From assembly GCA_965218875.1 (NCBI GenBank), contig CBDCMJ010000001.1, positions 18,824-82,823 on the forward strand: DNA of 64,000 nt, read 5' to 3'. A model generated the notes under the pieces. The model was not told where the DNA came from and made no database searches. It saw nothing but the letters and a program-made list of their open reading frames with translations. Source of the DNA: CBDCMJ01 sp965218875 (GTDB taxonomy: Bacteria > Chloroflexota > Dehalococcoidia > Lucifugimonadales > UBA3495). Shown here piece by piece: positions 8,935-16,890 of this stretch; positions within the stretch are counted from its first letter, which is position 1; every line of letters starts with the position of its first letter. A program made the position numbers and the translations under genes.

Positions 8935-9558
8935 CTACCCTCCCCGGCACTCGTCGAGGTCGCTGGCCGACACCTTCTGCACCACGCCGCACAGGGTCCC
9001 GTGGACTCCCTGGATGACCCACTTGGCGGCGGCCCGGGCCCAGCGGTCGGGGTCGAGAGCGCCCAGCACCCGGTCCCACAACCCGTTGGGCTGGTGGACG
9101 GGAATCAGGGCGTGGAAGACGTGGTGGTCGCCGCCCCCGGTGCGCGGAACGGCCAGCACCAGGAGATATGCCTGCTCGGGGTGAAGCTCGGGCTGCTCGT
9201 CCAGGGCCGGGTACTCGAAGGTGTACTCCCAGCCTTCGGAGAGGTGCTTTTCGCCGCCCTGGACCCGGTAGGTATTGGTGAGCCAGTCGCCGGTGTCGGG
9301 GTGGCGGATGGAGTAGAACAGGACATCGGTCTTCCGGCTGAGGATGGGGCGGGCCACGAAGTCGCCCTCCTTCTTCCGCTCCACCATCTGCCGGTCCCGG
9401 TTGACCAGGGTGACGGAGTCGGTGTCGGGGGGCGGCGGGGACTGGGCCAGTGCCAGCCCAGAAGCAGGGATGGCAACGAGGGCCGTAAAGAGCAAAGCCC
9501 CTGCCAGGAGAATCAGGCGGCGGGCTTTGCCGGACCTGGGGATGAATCGGCGGAACAT
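8935..9558 (-). CDS. Secreted protein, first gene of the secretion operon (left copy)
   Basis: A 207-residue protein with a clear signal peptide: a basic RRFIPRSGKARR n-region, a hydrophobic core LILLAGALLFTALV, and a likely cleavage after GLALAQS. The mature part is ~170 residues, rich in charged and aromatic residues, with repeated DTGDWLTNTYRV-like strands, and has a C-terminal pair of cysteines (TLCGVV, DECRGG). I recognise no family. It leads both secretion operons in this window, so it is likely an exported accessory of the transfer apparatus. ATG 9556-9558 follows GAGGAGGCCACC. The right-arm homologue is 206 residues and closely similar. Confidence 0.75.
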   Translation of the reverse strand: MFRRFIPRSGKARRLILLAGALLFTALVAIPASGLALAQSPPPPDTDSVTLVNRDRQMVERKKEGDFVARPILSRKTDVLFYSIRHPDTGDWLTNTYRVQGGEKHLSEGWEYTFEYPALDEQPELHPEQAYLLVLAVPRTGGGDHHVFHALIPVHQPNGLWDRVLGALDPDRWARAAAKWVIQGVHGTLCGVVQKVSASDLDECRGG

Positions 9559-9637
9559 GGTGGCCTCCTCGTCGGTGATGGGGACGTTTTGTCCCGCCGT
9601 CGAGTCTGACCACGCGGGGTGGGCTTACCAATGGCTT

Positions 9638-9669
9638 GTGAGGGGGGACTGTACGGAGGCCCCCCTCAC
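9638..9669. promoter_or_regulatory. Perfect 10-bp inverted repeat in the left divergent promoter region
   Basis: GTGAGGGGGG (9638-9647) and CCCCCCTCAC (9660-9669) form perfect 10-bp arms around a 12-nt loop. The repeat lies in the 406-bp gap 9559-9964 between the divergent secretion operon and the regulator gene. A second, shorter pair (GCCGGTT / AACCGGC) lies near 9749-9772. These could be operators for the adjacent regulator or a structured leader; nothing in the sequence decides between them. The equivalent gap in the right arm uses a different inverted repeat (41801-41851). Confidence 0.55.
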
Positions 9670-9964
9670 GGGGCATCAACTTTCCGGGGCGCGGTGTGAT
9701 GTTATGGGGGTGTACAGGGATTGGCAGGCAGCGACGCGAGTCCACGGTGGCCGGTTCATTCGGGAAACCGGCGGATTAGCTGCATTTCCGTTGCATTACA
9801 GCAAGCACTTGGGTATTAGGGCTGGTTGCCAGGTTTCCGGCATCGCCCCCCTACAGGAATTGCAACCCTGTGGCCTGCTGGAGCGTTGTTGTCGTGCAAG
9901 CGCCCTGTGTCGAAACCGCAACTTTGCGCCGGTGGTCATACCGCTGGCGCCGGGAGGTACGGAC

Positions 9965-10819
9965 ATGGAACGGAGCCGGAACGTGGAGGACCTGCACCAC
10001 CTGCGTCTGATGGCGTTGCTGCACGAGCTGGTGCGGGAGCGGGACTTGAAGGGCGCGGCGGAGGCCCTGGGCCTGGACCCCAGGACGCTCAGCGCCAGCA
10101 TGGACCGGGGGGCGTTGTCGGGGCTGGCCCAGGTGGCCCTGGAGCGGTGGCTGTTGGCCGAGGGGGACCGGGAGGCTGCCCAGGCCCGCGACGAGGTGCG
10201 GGAGCTGGCGGGGCGCGTGGACGGCGTTGAGCAGCGGGTTGACGGGCTGGCGGACGAGGTGGGCAAGGCAGTGGGGGAAGTCCAGCGGGTTGCCGAGGAA
10301 GCTGGCGGGAATGGCGCCGGGGATCGGGCGAGAGAATTGCAGCGGTTGGAGCGGCGGATGGACCGGCTGGAGTCAGCAGGCGGGGTTGGCGCCGGACGGG
10401 CCGGTGGGCCGCAGGCGACCGGAGCGGGGCGACGCCCGGCTCTGACAGGGATTGCGGCGTCCGCGCGGCGTTACCCCGACCTGGTTACCCGCGATGCCGA
10501 CGCTGACGACGAGGAGGTCTTCGGCGACGCCTGGCCCTTGGTTGACGAATGGCGCGGCTTGTGGAAAGGCCACCCCGACCGGGTCAGGGGCCTGCGCTGG
10601 CTTGACACCGAGGCGCGCATCTTGGAGCTGGAGTTGGCGATGCTGGAGGAGCACGGCCTGACCCTGCCGCCGGAGACGGAGCCGCTGCGGGGGCTGGAGC
10701 GGAACGCCCAGCTGGGCTGGCGGCAGAAAGCACTGGCCGACACTCGCCGGAAGTTAGCCCGGCGGAGGGCGCTGCGCCGGCTTAGGCGGTTGCTCACCCT
10801 TGGGCTGTGGCGGCGGTAG
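9965..10819 (+). CDS. HTH plus coiled-coil putative regulator, divergent from the left secretion operon
   Basis: The frame is open further upstream, but ATG 9965 is preceded by GGGAGG at 7-nt spacing and aligns with the right-arm homologue, so I take it as the start (284 residues). Residues ~10-60 look like a helix-turn-helix (LKGAAEALGLDPRTLSASMD). Residues ~75-145 form a heptad-rich coiled coil (AGRVDGVEQRVDGLADEV). A conserved C-terminal domain begins at ARRYPDLV and includes DEWRGLW, RILELELAMLEEHGLTLPPE and a basic tail. The homologue at 40683-41519 (minus) has the same three parts and the same divergent position. DNA binding by the N-terminus is inferred; the C-terminal domain is unrecognised. 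Confidence 0.7.
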   Translation: MERSRNVEDLHHLRLMALLHELVRERDLKGAAEALGLDPRTLSASMDRGALSGLAQVALERWLLAEGDREAAQARDEVRELAGRVDGVEQRVDGLADEVGKAVGEVQRVAEEAGGNGAGDRARELQRLERRMDRLESAGGVGAGRAGGPQATGAGRRPALTGIAASARRYPDLVTRDADADDEEVFGDAWPLVDEWRGLWKGHPDRVRGLRWLDTEARILELELAMLEEHGLTLPPETEPLRGLERNAQLGWRQKALADTRRKLARRRALRRLRRLLTLGLWRR

Positions 10820-11887
10820 CCGGCGCCGGCGCCGGGGTGAATCTCGGTGGTGCTTCATTGCCGCACCATTGCGGCTTCTTTGTTGCTTCATCTGGGCTGC
10901 TCACCGGCAAGTGATTGGGTTGACGATGCCAGATTTCGCCGAAAACCCCTTGCCGGAGGCTTTGCCGGGACCGGATACTAATTGGCGTTGTCAGGCTTTT
11001 TCCAGCGTTTCCCGCCCTAGAAACCTGGAGGGTCCCGTCCCTGGACCCGGGATCGGACGCATAGGATCGAGCATAGCTCTCCGAACGTCCGCCCATGTTG
11101 GACTGGCCGCATAGAGTTGAGCCTAGCTCCTCGAACGGTCGCCCACGAGGGAATTGCTGATGGGCTGGCGTGATTGAACGTCTCTCCCGAAGCAGGTAGA
11201 CCCAACTCATCGAAGTGCAGGTGCGCTTCACCCGGAACACCAACCCAACGGCGTAACCCCTGACCCACGGACTGAACATCAAGGAGGTGGCAACCGGACA
11301 ACAACGGCGTCCCGGAATCCCTTTCCACGGTGGTACTCCAACCCCAAGGCCCATTCTAGTTTGCAAGGAGGTGGCAACCGGAGTAACAACGGCGTCCCGG
11401 AATCCCATTCCACGGCGGACCCCGAACCCACGGCAATCCCACTGACAGGAGGTGTCAGCTAGACCCAGCACGGTTTCTCCGGCGTCCCTTACCCCTTCGG
11501 CATCACCGGCGGAGCGGCTGACCTGCTTCGTCATCCCCACAATGCGGTTGGAGCGTGGATAACGCACCGGCCGCTTCAACACGACTGCGGCGTAGCTACT
11601 GAACAAGGGTAGCGGCACCGCAGATTCAGCGCGCTCCGGTCGGCCAGCGGCGACAGACCGGACGCTTATCGTTCCAGTTCCAGCGCAGACTCCGTTGACC
11701 GGACTGCGTTCCTCTTGATTTCCCCTCACTTAGCAGCATCCCAGGCATAAGACCCTGGCCGGGCTGCGTCCTTCTCCAACCCCCAACCTGCGTTCTCCGT
11801 TGCGGTGTCTGACCCAGGGCGGAGTGCGTCCGGCGCCGGGCGTTGACCCTGTTTCCCAACGACGTTCGCAAACATAAGGAGGTGCTT
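10820..11887. repeat. Repeat-rich non-coding block of the left arm
   Basis: About 1.07 kb with no convincing gene. It contains a 68-bp segment at 10985-11052 that is identical, in inverted orientation, to 39262-39329. It also contains two ~37-bp direct repeats starting at 11059 and 11109 (period 50), and two ~55-bp direct repeats starting at 11281 and 11365 (period 84) that begin AAGGAGGTGGCAACCGGA. Three diverged units around 11690-11840 share a CCGG-ACTGCGTTC-like core. The reverse complement of the right-arm block 38240-39511 resembles most of it, so it is a conserved part of the element. Candidate roles are oriT, replication origin or non-coding RNA; none is proven. Confidence 0.65.
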
Positions 11888-12193
11888 ATGCGCATCAGGG
11901 ACAGACTCGTTCAAATCAAAGCCGTCGCGGTGGCGGTTGGCAGCTTCATCAGCCGGCACAAGCGGGCGTCGATTGCGGTTGGCGTAGCGTTGCTCATCGC
12001 CGGGCCGCTGCTCACGGGGACCGGCGGCGAGACCTTTTTCCTCAACCTGGTGGGCCTCGGCATCGTCGCCCTCGTCGTCCGGCGGATTGTGCGGGCCAAC
12101 GAGAGGCGGCAGGCGGCGCAGGCCCGGCAGGCCAATTGCCGGTGCCGGTGTCATAGGCAGCAGCAAACTCAGCAACAAGGAGGCACTCCATGA
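11888..12193 (+). CDS. Small single-span membrane protein with basic N-terminus
   Basis: A 101-residue protein from ATG 11888, preceded by AAGGAGGTGCTT. It has a basic amphipathic N-terminus (MRIRDRLVQIK), one hydrophobic span around residues 28-45 (ASIAVGVALLIAGPLL), a second weaker hydrophobic stretch NLVGLGIVALVV, and an Arg/Gln/Cys-rich tail (CRCRCHRQQQTQQQ). The right arm has a shorter homologue at 38060-38239 (minus) with the same start sequence and span. I recognise no family. It opens the DNA-maintenance operon and overlaps the next start by 4 nt (12190-12193). Confidence 0.65.
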   Translation: MRIRDRLVQIKAVAVAVGSFISRHKRASIAVGVALLIAGPLLTGTGGETFFLNLVGLGIVALVVRRIVRANERRQAAQARQANCRCRCHRQQQTQQQGGTP

Positions 12194-12660
12194 CCACGAT
12201 TACCCTGGATTTCCCTGCTTCTACAGGCAGTCTCGAAGAACTGGTGGACCGGCTCCTGGCGGCCCTGTTCTCTCCCGATTCAGAGCAACTGGACCCGGCG
12301 CCCACTCGCAACCTGGTCAAGACGGTCCACGAGGCCCGGCGGTTGCGGCAGTCCGGCGACCTGGACGGCGCTCTGGCGGCGATGGCCGATGTTGACGACT
12401 CCAGCGCCACAGACAGCCAACTCCGGTGGCTCTACGCCGAGTGGCTGGACGTGGCCCGTCGCCGGTTCGCTGGGGACAACGCGGCGCTCTACAGCCCCGG
12501 CACCGGCAGGGCGGCAGTGCTGGTGCCACAGGACGAGGACGGCGCCACACTGGAAGTCGCGGCGGTCCTGGGGATGCGCTGGCCGGTGGGCAAGACGGTC
12601 TCCAGGCGCAGCCTGCGGGGTCTGAATCCGCTGGCGAAAGGGGGCGCGTCATGGTCGTAG
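12190..12660 (+). CDS. Hypothetical protein upstream of the primase
   Basis: A 156-residue acidic-to-neutral protein with a mostly helical look (SLEELVDRLLAALF, TRNLVKTVHEARRLRQSGD, GALAAMADVDDSSATDSQL). The Arg-containing helix pairs resemble a TPR-like hairpin, but this is only a resemblance. ATG 12190 follows AAGGAGGCACTCC and overlaps the preceding gene by 4 nt; the 3' end overlaps the primase start by 10 nt, so it is translationally coupled to both. I recognise no family. Position suggests an accessory of element replication. Confidence 0.6.
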   Translation: MTTITLDFPASTGSLEELVDRLLAALFSPDSEQLDPAPTRNLVKTVHEARRLRQSGDLDGALAAMADVDDSSATDSQLRWLYAEWLDVARRRFAGDNAALYSPGTGRAAVLVPQDEDGATLEVAAVLGMRWPVGKTVSRRSLRGLNPLAKGGASWS

Positions 12661-13704
12661 CCAACGCCACGGTGGACATCGCGGAACTCAAGGCCCGCCA
12701 CCCCCTGGGCGACGCGGTGGAGGCCGCCGGTGTCGTTCTGCGGGGCAAGGGCCGGGTCAGGCAGGGCGTCTGCCCCTTTCACGAGGAAGCCGAGGGCAGC
12801 TTCACGGTGTACGCCGACACGGAAAAGTTCTACTGCTTCGGTTGCGGGTCCCGGCGGCGACGTGCTGGACTTCGTGCAACGGATGGAGGGCCTGAGCCTG
12901 CCCGAGGCGATACGGCGGCTGGACGGCGGTTCCCCGCCGGTTACGGCCGCTGCGGTTCGTCCGGCGGCAGCTCGTCAACCCGCTGCGCCTGCGATTCCTC
13001 CCCGCGATCCGGCGCTGCTGACGGCGGCGGTACGTTTCTACACCGGCCAATTGCGGCGCAACATCAGGGCCAGAGAGTACCTGGCCTCGCGGGGCATTGG
13101 CCTGGAAGCTGCCGCAAGGCTGGGCCTGGGCTACGCACCGGGGCGCGGCCTGCGGGCTTATCTGGAATCTGCCGGATACGGCGAAGACCGGATACGCGCC
13201 TCGGGGCTGTTCCTGGAACGGGGCGCAGAGCGGTTCGCTGGAATGATTGCCGTCCCCGACATCGCCTCGGGCCGGGTGGGCTGGCTCACCGGGCGGGCGG
13301 TTGATGCGGGCGCAACGCCCCGCTTCCAGGCGGTGCCCGGCCCCAAACCGGTGCTGGGGTTGGCCCGTATCGGCCCGGCGCCCCCCTTCGCAATCCTGGC
13401 CGAAGGGGTCTTCGACTACCTGACGCTGGCGGCCTGGGGCTACCCCGCCTGCGCCGCCCTGGGCACCCAGGGGCTGGACAAGGTGGCGGCGGCGCTCCGG
13501 GGCTGCCCAAGAGTCTTCCTGGCCTTCGACAACGACGGCGCCGGTGTGGCTGCCGCCGAGGGTCTCTGGGGACTGCTGGGCCGCCGCGCCGCCGTGGTCA
13601 ACATGCCCCAGGGCATCGCCGACGTGGGCGAACTGGCGACGCTGCGCCACGGTCAACTCATCTTCCGCCGACTGCTGGCAAGGGCGGCGCACAACGCCCG
13701 CTAG
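12651..13704 (+). CDS. DnaG-like DNA primase (CHC2 zinc finger + TOPRIM), interrupted by an apparent 1-nt frameshift
   Basis: Two frames together make one primase of ~350 residues. From ATG 12651 the first frame encodes VDIAELKARHPLGDAVEAAG and a CHC2 zinc finger: VCPFHEE, then FYCFGCG. At about 12848-12852 (GGGTCCCGG) the sense passes to another frame, which continues GGDVLDFVQRMEGLSLPEA as expected for CHC2 primases. Removing one C of the CCC run restores one continuous frame. The TOPRIM domain follows (ILAEGVFDYL with the catalytic Glu, then VFLAFDNDGAG with the Asp pair) and the frame ends at 13704. It lacks a helicase-binding domain, as in many element-borne primases. The shift may be a sequencing error, a real inactivation or, less likely, programmed. 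Confidence 0.8.
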
Positions 13705-13737
13705 TCCACTCCCTCTCCCCCAACCCTCTCCTCTACC

Positions 13738-13759
13738 GGCCCGCCTTCCCCGGCGGGCC
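13738..13759 (+). terminator. Hairpin after the primase gene
   Basis: GGCCCGCC (13738-13745) and GGCGGGCC (13752-13759) form a perfect 8-bp stem with a 6-nt loop, followed by TTCGCGTTTTC. This is a plausible intrinsic terminator or attenuator in the 207-bp gap before the Rad52-like gene. Confidence 0.6.
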
Positions 13760-13911
13760 TTCGCGTTTTCAACCACTCTCCTACTGATCCCCTTGGGCTA
13801 CACCTGCCCATCTCCCGACGGGGCCTCCCGCCCCGCCGACGGCTTCCAGTGCCGGAAGCCGCACGAACGCCCATCACCCACGGAATTACAACTTCTGCAA
13901 GGAGATACGTC

Positions 13912-14793
13912 ATGTCCAACGAGAACGGCAACGGCAACCACCGCAACGGCGCGAACAACAACGGGCACCAGCGCAACGGCCAGGTCAACGGCAGCGCGAA
14001 CAGCCACCAGAACGGCAACGCCAACCACGACATCCCCGCCAACGGCGTGTCCAAGAACGGCAGCAACAACGGCAACGGGCACCAGCCCGCCGACTCCATT
14101 CCCGCCCACGACCTCCTCTGGGACTCCCTGCCCGCCAGCGTCACCGAGAAGCTGGCCCGGCCCCTGGACGCCAGCCTGGTCTCCCAGCGCAGGGGCCGGG
14201 GCAACCGGAGTTTCAGCTACGTCGAGGGCCGCACCGCCATCGACCAGGCCAACCGCATCTTCGGGTTCGGCGGCTGGGGCCACGAGGTGGTGGGCGACGT
14301 GCTGCTCAGGGAGCTGGACCAGGTGAACACCCAGACCGGCGAGGTCAAGCGCATCCGGGCCTACTCCGCCACGGTGAAGGTCACCGTCCCCGGCGCGCCG
14401 CCCCGCACCGACGTGGGTTTCCAGCCGGTCTCCGACGAGACCGCCGAGGGGCATGAGACTGCGTTCAAGGGCGCGGTCACGGACGCTCTCAAGCGGGCGC
14501 TCAGGACCTTCGGCGCCCAGTTCGGCAACGCGCTCTACGGCGACGTGGCAGGCCAGCCCGCCGGCGGCGCCGGCGACACGCTGGCCCCGGCCCTGCGCAA
14601 GACCCTGCTGGACCTGGGGGTCAGCCAGGGCTTCGACGAGGAGAGGGTGCGCCAAGCGGTGCGGGGGCAGACGGGCAAAGACCTGGACGAGCTGCCCGCC
14701 TCGGAGCTCACGCCCCTGGTGGAGCGGGCCGCCCGTAAGGTGCAGCAGCGGCAGGATGCGGAGGCGGGTCAGAACAGCGGCGCCGAACAGTAG
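13912..14793 (+). CDS. Rad52/Rad22-family single-strand annealing protein with Asn/Gly-rich N-terminus
   Basis: ATG 13912 is chosen because AAGGAG lies 7 nt upstream (293 residues). Residues 1-60 are an Asn/Gly/His-rich low-complexity leader (NENGNGNHRNGANNNGHQ). From about residue 65 the Rad52 DNA-binding fold is clear: FSYVEGRTAIDQANRIFGF, GGWGHEVVGDV, AYSATVKVTVPG, then HETAFKGAVTDALKRALRTF and GNALYGDVAG. These match the conserved Rad52 core (AN-IFGF-GW, YxA-V-V, H-A-K-AVTDA-KRA-R-FG). The C-terminus is helical and Gln-rich. Rad52-like proteins anneal complementary single strands and are common on phages and plasmids. It works naturally with the SSB and nuclease encoded downstream. Confidence 0.92.
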   Translation: MSNENGNGNHRNGANNNGHQRNGQVNGSANSHQNGNANHDIPANGVSKNGSNNGNGHQPADSIPAHDLLWDSLPASVTEKLARPLDASLVSQRRGRGNRSFSYVEGRTAIDQANRIFGFGGWGHEVVGDVLLRELDQVNTQTGEVKRIRAYSATVKVTVPGAPPRTDVGFQPVSDETAEGHETAFKGAVTDALKRALRTFGAQFGNALYGDVAGQPAGGAGDTLAPALRKTLLDLGVSQGFDEERVRQAVRGQTGKDLDELPASELTPLVERAARKVQQRQDAEAGQNSGAEQ

Positions 14794-14826
14794 ACCTTCC
14801 GGCTAACTGGCAACCAACCAGGCAAT

Positions 14827-14857
14827 GGGGCCGTTCCCTGACAACAGGGGCGGCCCC
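14827..14857 (+). promoter_or_regulatory. Intergenic GGGGCC hairpin, copy 1
   Basis: GGGGCCG (14827-14833) pairs with CGGCCCC (14851-14857); inside, CCCTG pairs with CAGGG around ACAA. The right arm is followed by GCTTCTCAT. The hairpin lies 43 nt upstream of the next start codon. Similar hairpins recur at 15647, 16810, 17400 and, on the other strand, 37862, always in the gap before a gene. Confidence 0.7.
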
Positions 14858-14899
14858 GCTTCTCATCTACCGGACCAAACAACACAAGGAGGAAACGAC

Positions 14900-15220
14900 A
14901 TGACCGGAACCAGGATGCACACCCCCTGGGGCTACCCCCAGGACATCGAGGAACTGGCCGAAGGGGTCTGGCGGGTCTCCACCGCCGGCCACGGCGGGTT
15001 GAAGCTGAGCCGGGAGCGGTGGAAGGAACTGCCCGACTTGGTCAGGGACTCCTTCCTCAACCCGACCTACGCGGAAGAGGACTGCGAGGAACCCATCGCC
15101 AGGACGCTGCTGGGCATCGGCGACGAAAGGGAGCGGGAGTTCGCCATCAGGGTGGCGAACTGCTTCCAGCGGTACGCACCGGCGCTGCCCTACCTGCAAG
15201 AACAGAGAGGTGCGAAATGA
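14900..15220 (+). CDS. DUF7007-like small protein
   Basis: A 106-residue protein from ATG 14900, preceded by AGGAGGAAACGAC. The N-terminal half reads TPWGYPQDIEELAEGVWRVS then TAGHGGLKLSRERW, a pattern I associate with the DUF7007 domain found in phage and plasmid gene clusters. The C-terminal half contains two helices (EEDCEEPIARTLLGI, REREFAIRVANCFQRY). The function of the family is not established. The stop overlaps the start of the TSCPD gene (ATGA), so the two are coupled. Confidence 0.7.
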   Translation: MTGTRMHTPWGYPQDIEELAEGVWRVSTAGHGGLKLSRERWKELPDLVRDSFLNPTYAEEDCEEPIARTLLGIGDEREREFAIRVANCFQRYAPALPYLQEQRGAK

Positions 15221-15618
15221 CCAACGTTACGACCCGCCCCAGGCCCCGCAGCCTGCCCAGCGTTACGACCAAGCTGGCAACGGAACTGGGCAACCTCTAC
15301 GTAACCGTCTGCCTGGACGAGGACGGAAACCCCTTCGAGGTCTTCGGCTCTCTCGGCAAGGCCGGAAGCCTCCAGCACGGGGTCACGGAGCTCGCCTGCC
15401 GCCTGGTCTCCCTGCACCTGCGGCGGGGCACTCCCATCGACGAAATCGTGGACCAGTGCCAGGGCATCAGCGAAATGCAGCCCTGGCCCAACGTGATGGA
15501 GGACGGCAGCACGGTGTACGTGCGCGGCCTCGGCGACGGCATCGCCCTCATCCTGCGGGGCCACCTGGAAGCACGGGACGAGGTGGAAATGGCAGACCTC
15601 AAGCTGGCCGCCGACTGA
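15217..15618 (+). CDS. Stand-alone TSCPD-domain protein
   Basis: A 133-residue protein. Residues ~18-90 match the TSCPD domain normally found at the C-terminus of B12-dependent ribonucleotide reductases: LGNLYVTVCLDEDGNPFEVF, GSLGKAGSLQHGVTELACRL, then LHLRRGTPIDEIVDQCQGIS. No reductase catalytic domain is present here or next to it. After the domain, residues ~95-133 form a separate short segment (YVRGLGDGIALILRGHLEA). The start ATGA overlaps the DUF7007 stop. As part of an element's DNA operon it may bind nucleotides or DNA or modulate the host reductase; that is inference. Confidence 0.82.
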   Translation: MTNVTTRPRPRSLPSVTTKLATELGNLYVTVCLDEDGNPFEVFGSLGKAGSLQHGVTELACRLVSLHLRRGTPIDEIVDQCQGISEMQPWPNVMEDGSTVYVRGLGDGIALILRGHLEARDEVEMADLKLAAD

Positions 15619-15646
15619 CCGCCGAACCCGACCTGCCAAGGCGCAC

Positions 15647-15674
15647 GGGGCCGTCTCCCACGGGGAGCGGCCCC
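15647..15674 (+). promoter_or_regulatory. Intergenic GGGGCC hairpin, copy 2
   Basis: GGGGCCG (15647-15653) pairs with CGGCCCC (15668-15674), with inner CTCCC/GGGAG around ACG. It is followed by GCTCTCAT and lies 44 nt before the next start at 15718. Confidence 0.7.
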
Positions 15675-15717
15675 GCTCTCATTTACCCAACACAGACATG
15701 ACGGAGGAAGGACAACC

Positions 15718-16776
15718 ATGACGACGACCATTGACAGCAAGACGGACGTCTACTCGCGGCCCAACGCCCGCTTCGGCGAGGACGGGACCCTGGAGATCCG
15801 GGCCTCGGCGGTGGGCAACTGCCGCCGCGCCCTCTGGTACGAGGCCAACCAGTACCCGGTCACCAACGCGCGCACCGAGGAGTCCCTGACCGTCCTGGAG
15901 GCGGGCAACGCCCTGGAGCCGGTGGTGCTCCGGGCCATGCGGCGGGCCGGTTGGGAGATTGACGCCACTGACCGGGACAACCCTGAAATGATGTCCCTGC
16001 GCCTCGGCCCGACGCTGGTGGTCACGGGCCACGTGGACGCCACCGGCGTCGTCCCCATCTTCGGCGATGAACCCAGCGTCATCGAGATCAAGACCCGGGG
16101 GCCGGAAGCCTACAAGCGGTGGTGGAAGTTGGGCGCGGAGCGCAGCCACCCGGAGTCGGTGGCCCAGGCCGCCTTCTACTCCTACGGGACCTTCGGCGAG
16201 GCGCGGGACGTGGTGATTGCCACCATGGACACCGGCTCCAGGCAGTGGGATTTCGAGGTGATTCCGGCGGAGCGGGTCGCCACCGCCTTCCACCGGGCCT
16301 GCGAGCGGCTGGGGACCATCGGCGCCCACCGCCTGCTGCACGGGCGGGACTCGCAGGCCCTGCCGGAGCGGGACTTCACCGCCGACGACTGGCAGTGCCA
16401 ACGCTGCCCCTTCCTGAACACCTGCCTGCCGGGGTCGGCGGCGGTCGAGGAGCCGGAGGACGAACCCGCCGCGGATACGGAGCCGGTGACCGACGACGAG
16501 GCGCAGGCGGCGCTGCGGGAGTACGAGAACGCCCAGGAGATGCTGAAGGCCATCGAAGAGGACAAGCAGTGGGCCTTGGGTATGCTGCGGGGCTGGCTCA
16601 AGCAGCAGGGCAAGGACAAGGCCAAGCTGGAGGGCCGGGAGAAGACCCGCACCGTGGGGATGGTCAAGTCCACCCGCTACAACGTCGATCACAAGAGGCT
16701 GAACGCGCTGCTGGAGCCGGAAAACAGGGCGACCATCGTCACCGAGAACGTCTCCGAGTACCTGCGGGTCAGCTAG
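15718..16776 (+). CDS. PD-(D/E)XK nuclease of the RecB/Cas4-like group with Fe-S cysteines
   Basis: A 352-residue protein. An early Cys lies in GNCRRALW (residue ~35). The nuclease core shows GHVDATGV followed by VIEIKTRGP (the D...ExK triad, around residues 105-130), then an AQAAFYSYG helix. A C-x2-C-x5-C cluster follows near residue 225-235 (CQRCPFLNTC). One N-terminal Cys plus three C-terminal Cys is the 4Fe-4S arrangement of AddB/Cas4-type nucleases. The rest is acidic, then a coiled-coil-like helix (EAQAALREYENAQEMLKAIE) and a basic C-terminus. Likely an exonuclease preparing single strands for the Rad52-like annealer. No CRISPR array or other cas gene is present, so it is not a Cas4 of a local system. 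Confidence 0.85.
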   Translation: MTTTIDSKTDVYSRPNARFGEDGTLEIRASAVGNCRRALWYEANQYPVTNARTEESLTVLEAGNALEPVVLRAMRRAGWEIDATDRDNPEMMSLRLGPTLVVTGHVDATGVVPIFGDEPSVIEIKTRGPEAYKRWWKLGAERSHPESVAQAAFYSYGTFGEARDVVIATMDTGSRQWDFEVIPAERVATAFHRACERLGTIGAHRLLHGRDSQALPERDFTADDWQCQRCPFLNTCLPGSAAVEEPEDEPAADTEPVTDDEAQAALREYENAQEMLKAIEEDKQWALGMLRGWLKQQGKDKAKLEGREKTRTVGMVKSTRYNVDHKRLNALLEPENRATIVTENVSEYLRVS

Positions 16777-16809
16777 GACAACCCTGACGCTCCCCTGCGG
16801 AGCGCAAAC

Positions 16810-16841
16810 GGGGCCGCTCTCCAATACCGGAAGGCGGCCCC
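16810..16841 (+). promoter_or_regulatory. Intergenic GGGGCC hairpin, copy 3
   Basis: GGGGCCG (16810-16816) pairs with CGGCCCC (16835-16841), followed by GCTATTCAT. It lies 50 nt before the ssb start. Confidence 0.68.
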
Positions 16842-16890
16842 GCTATTCATTCGGGAAACTATCAATCACACCTGACACGGAGGAACGATC

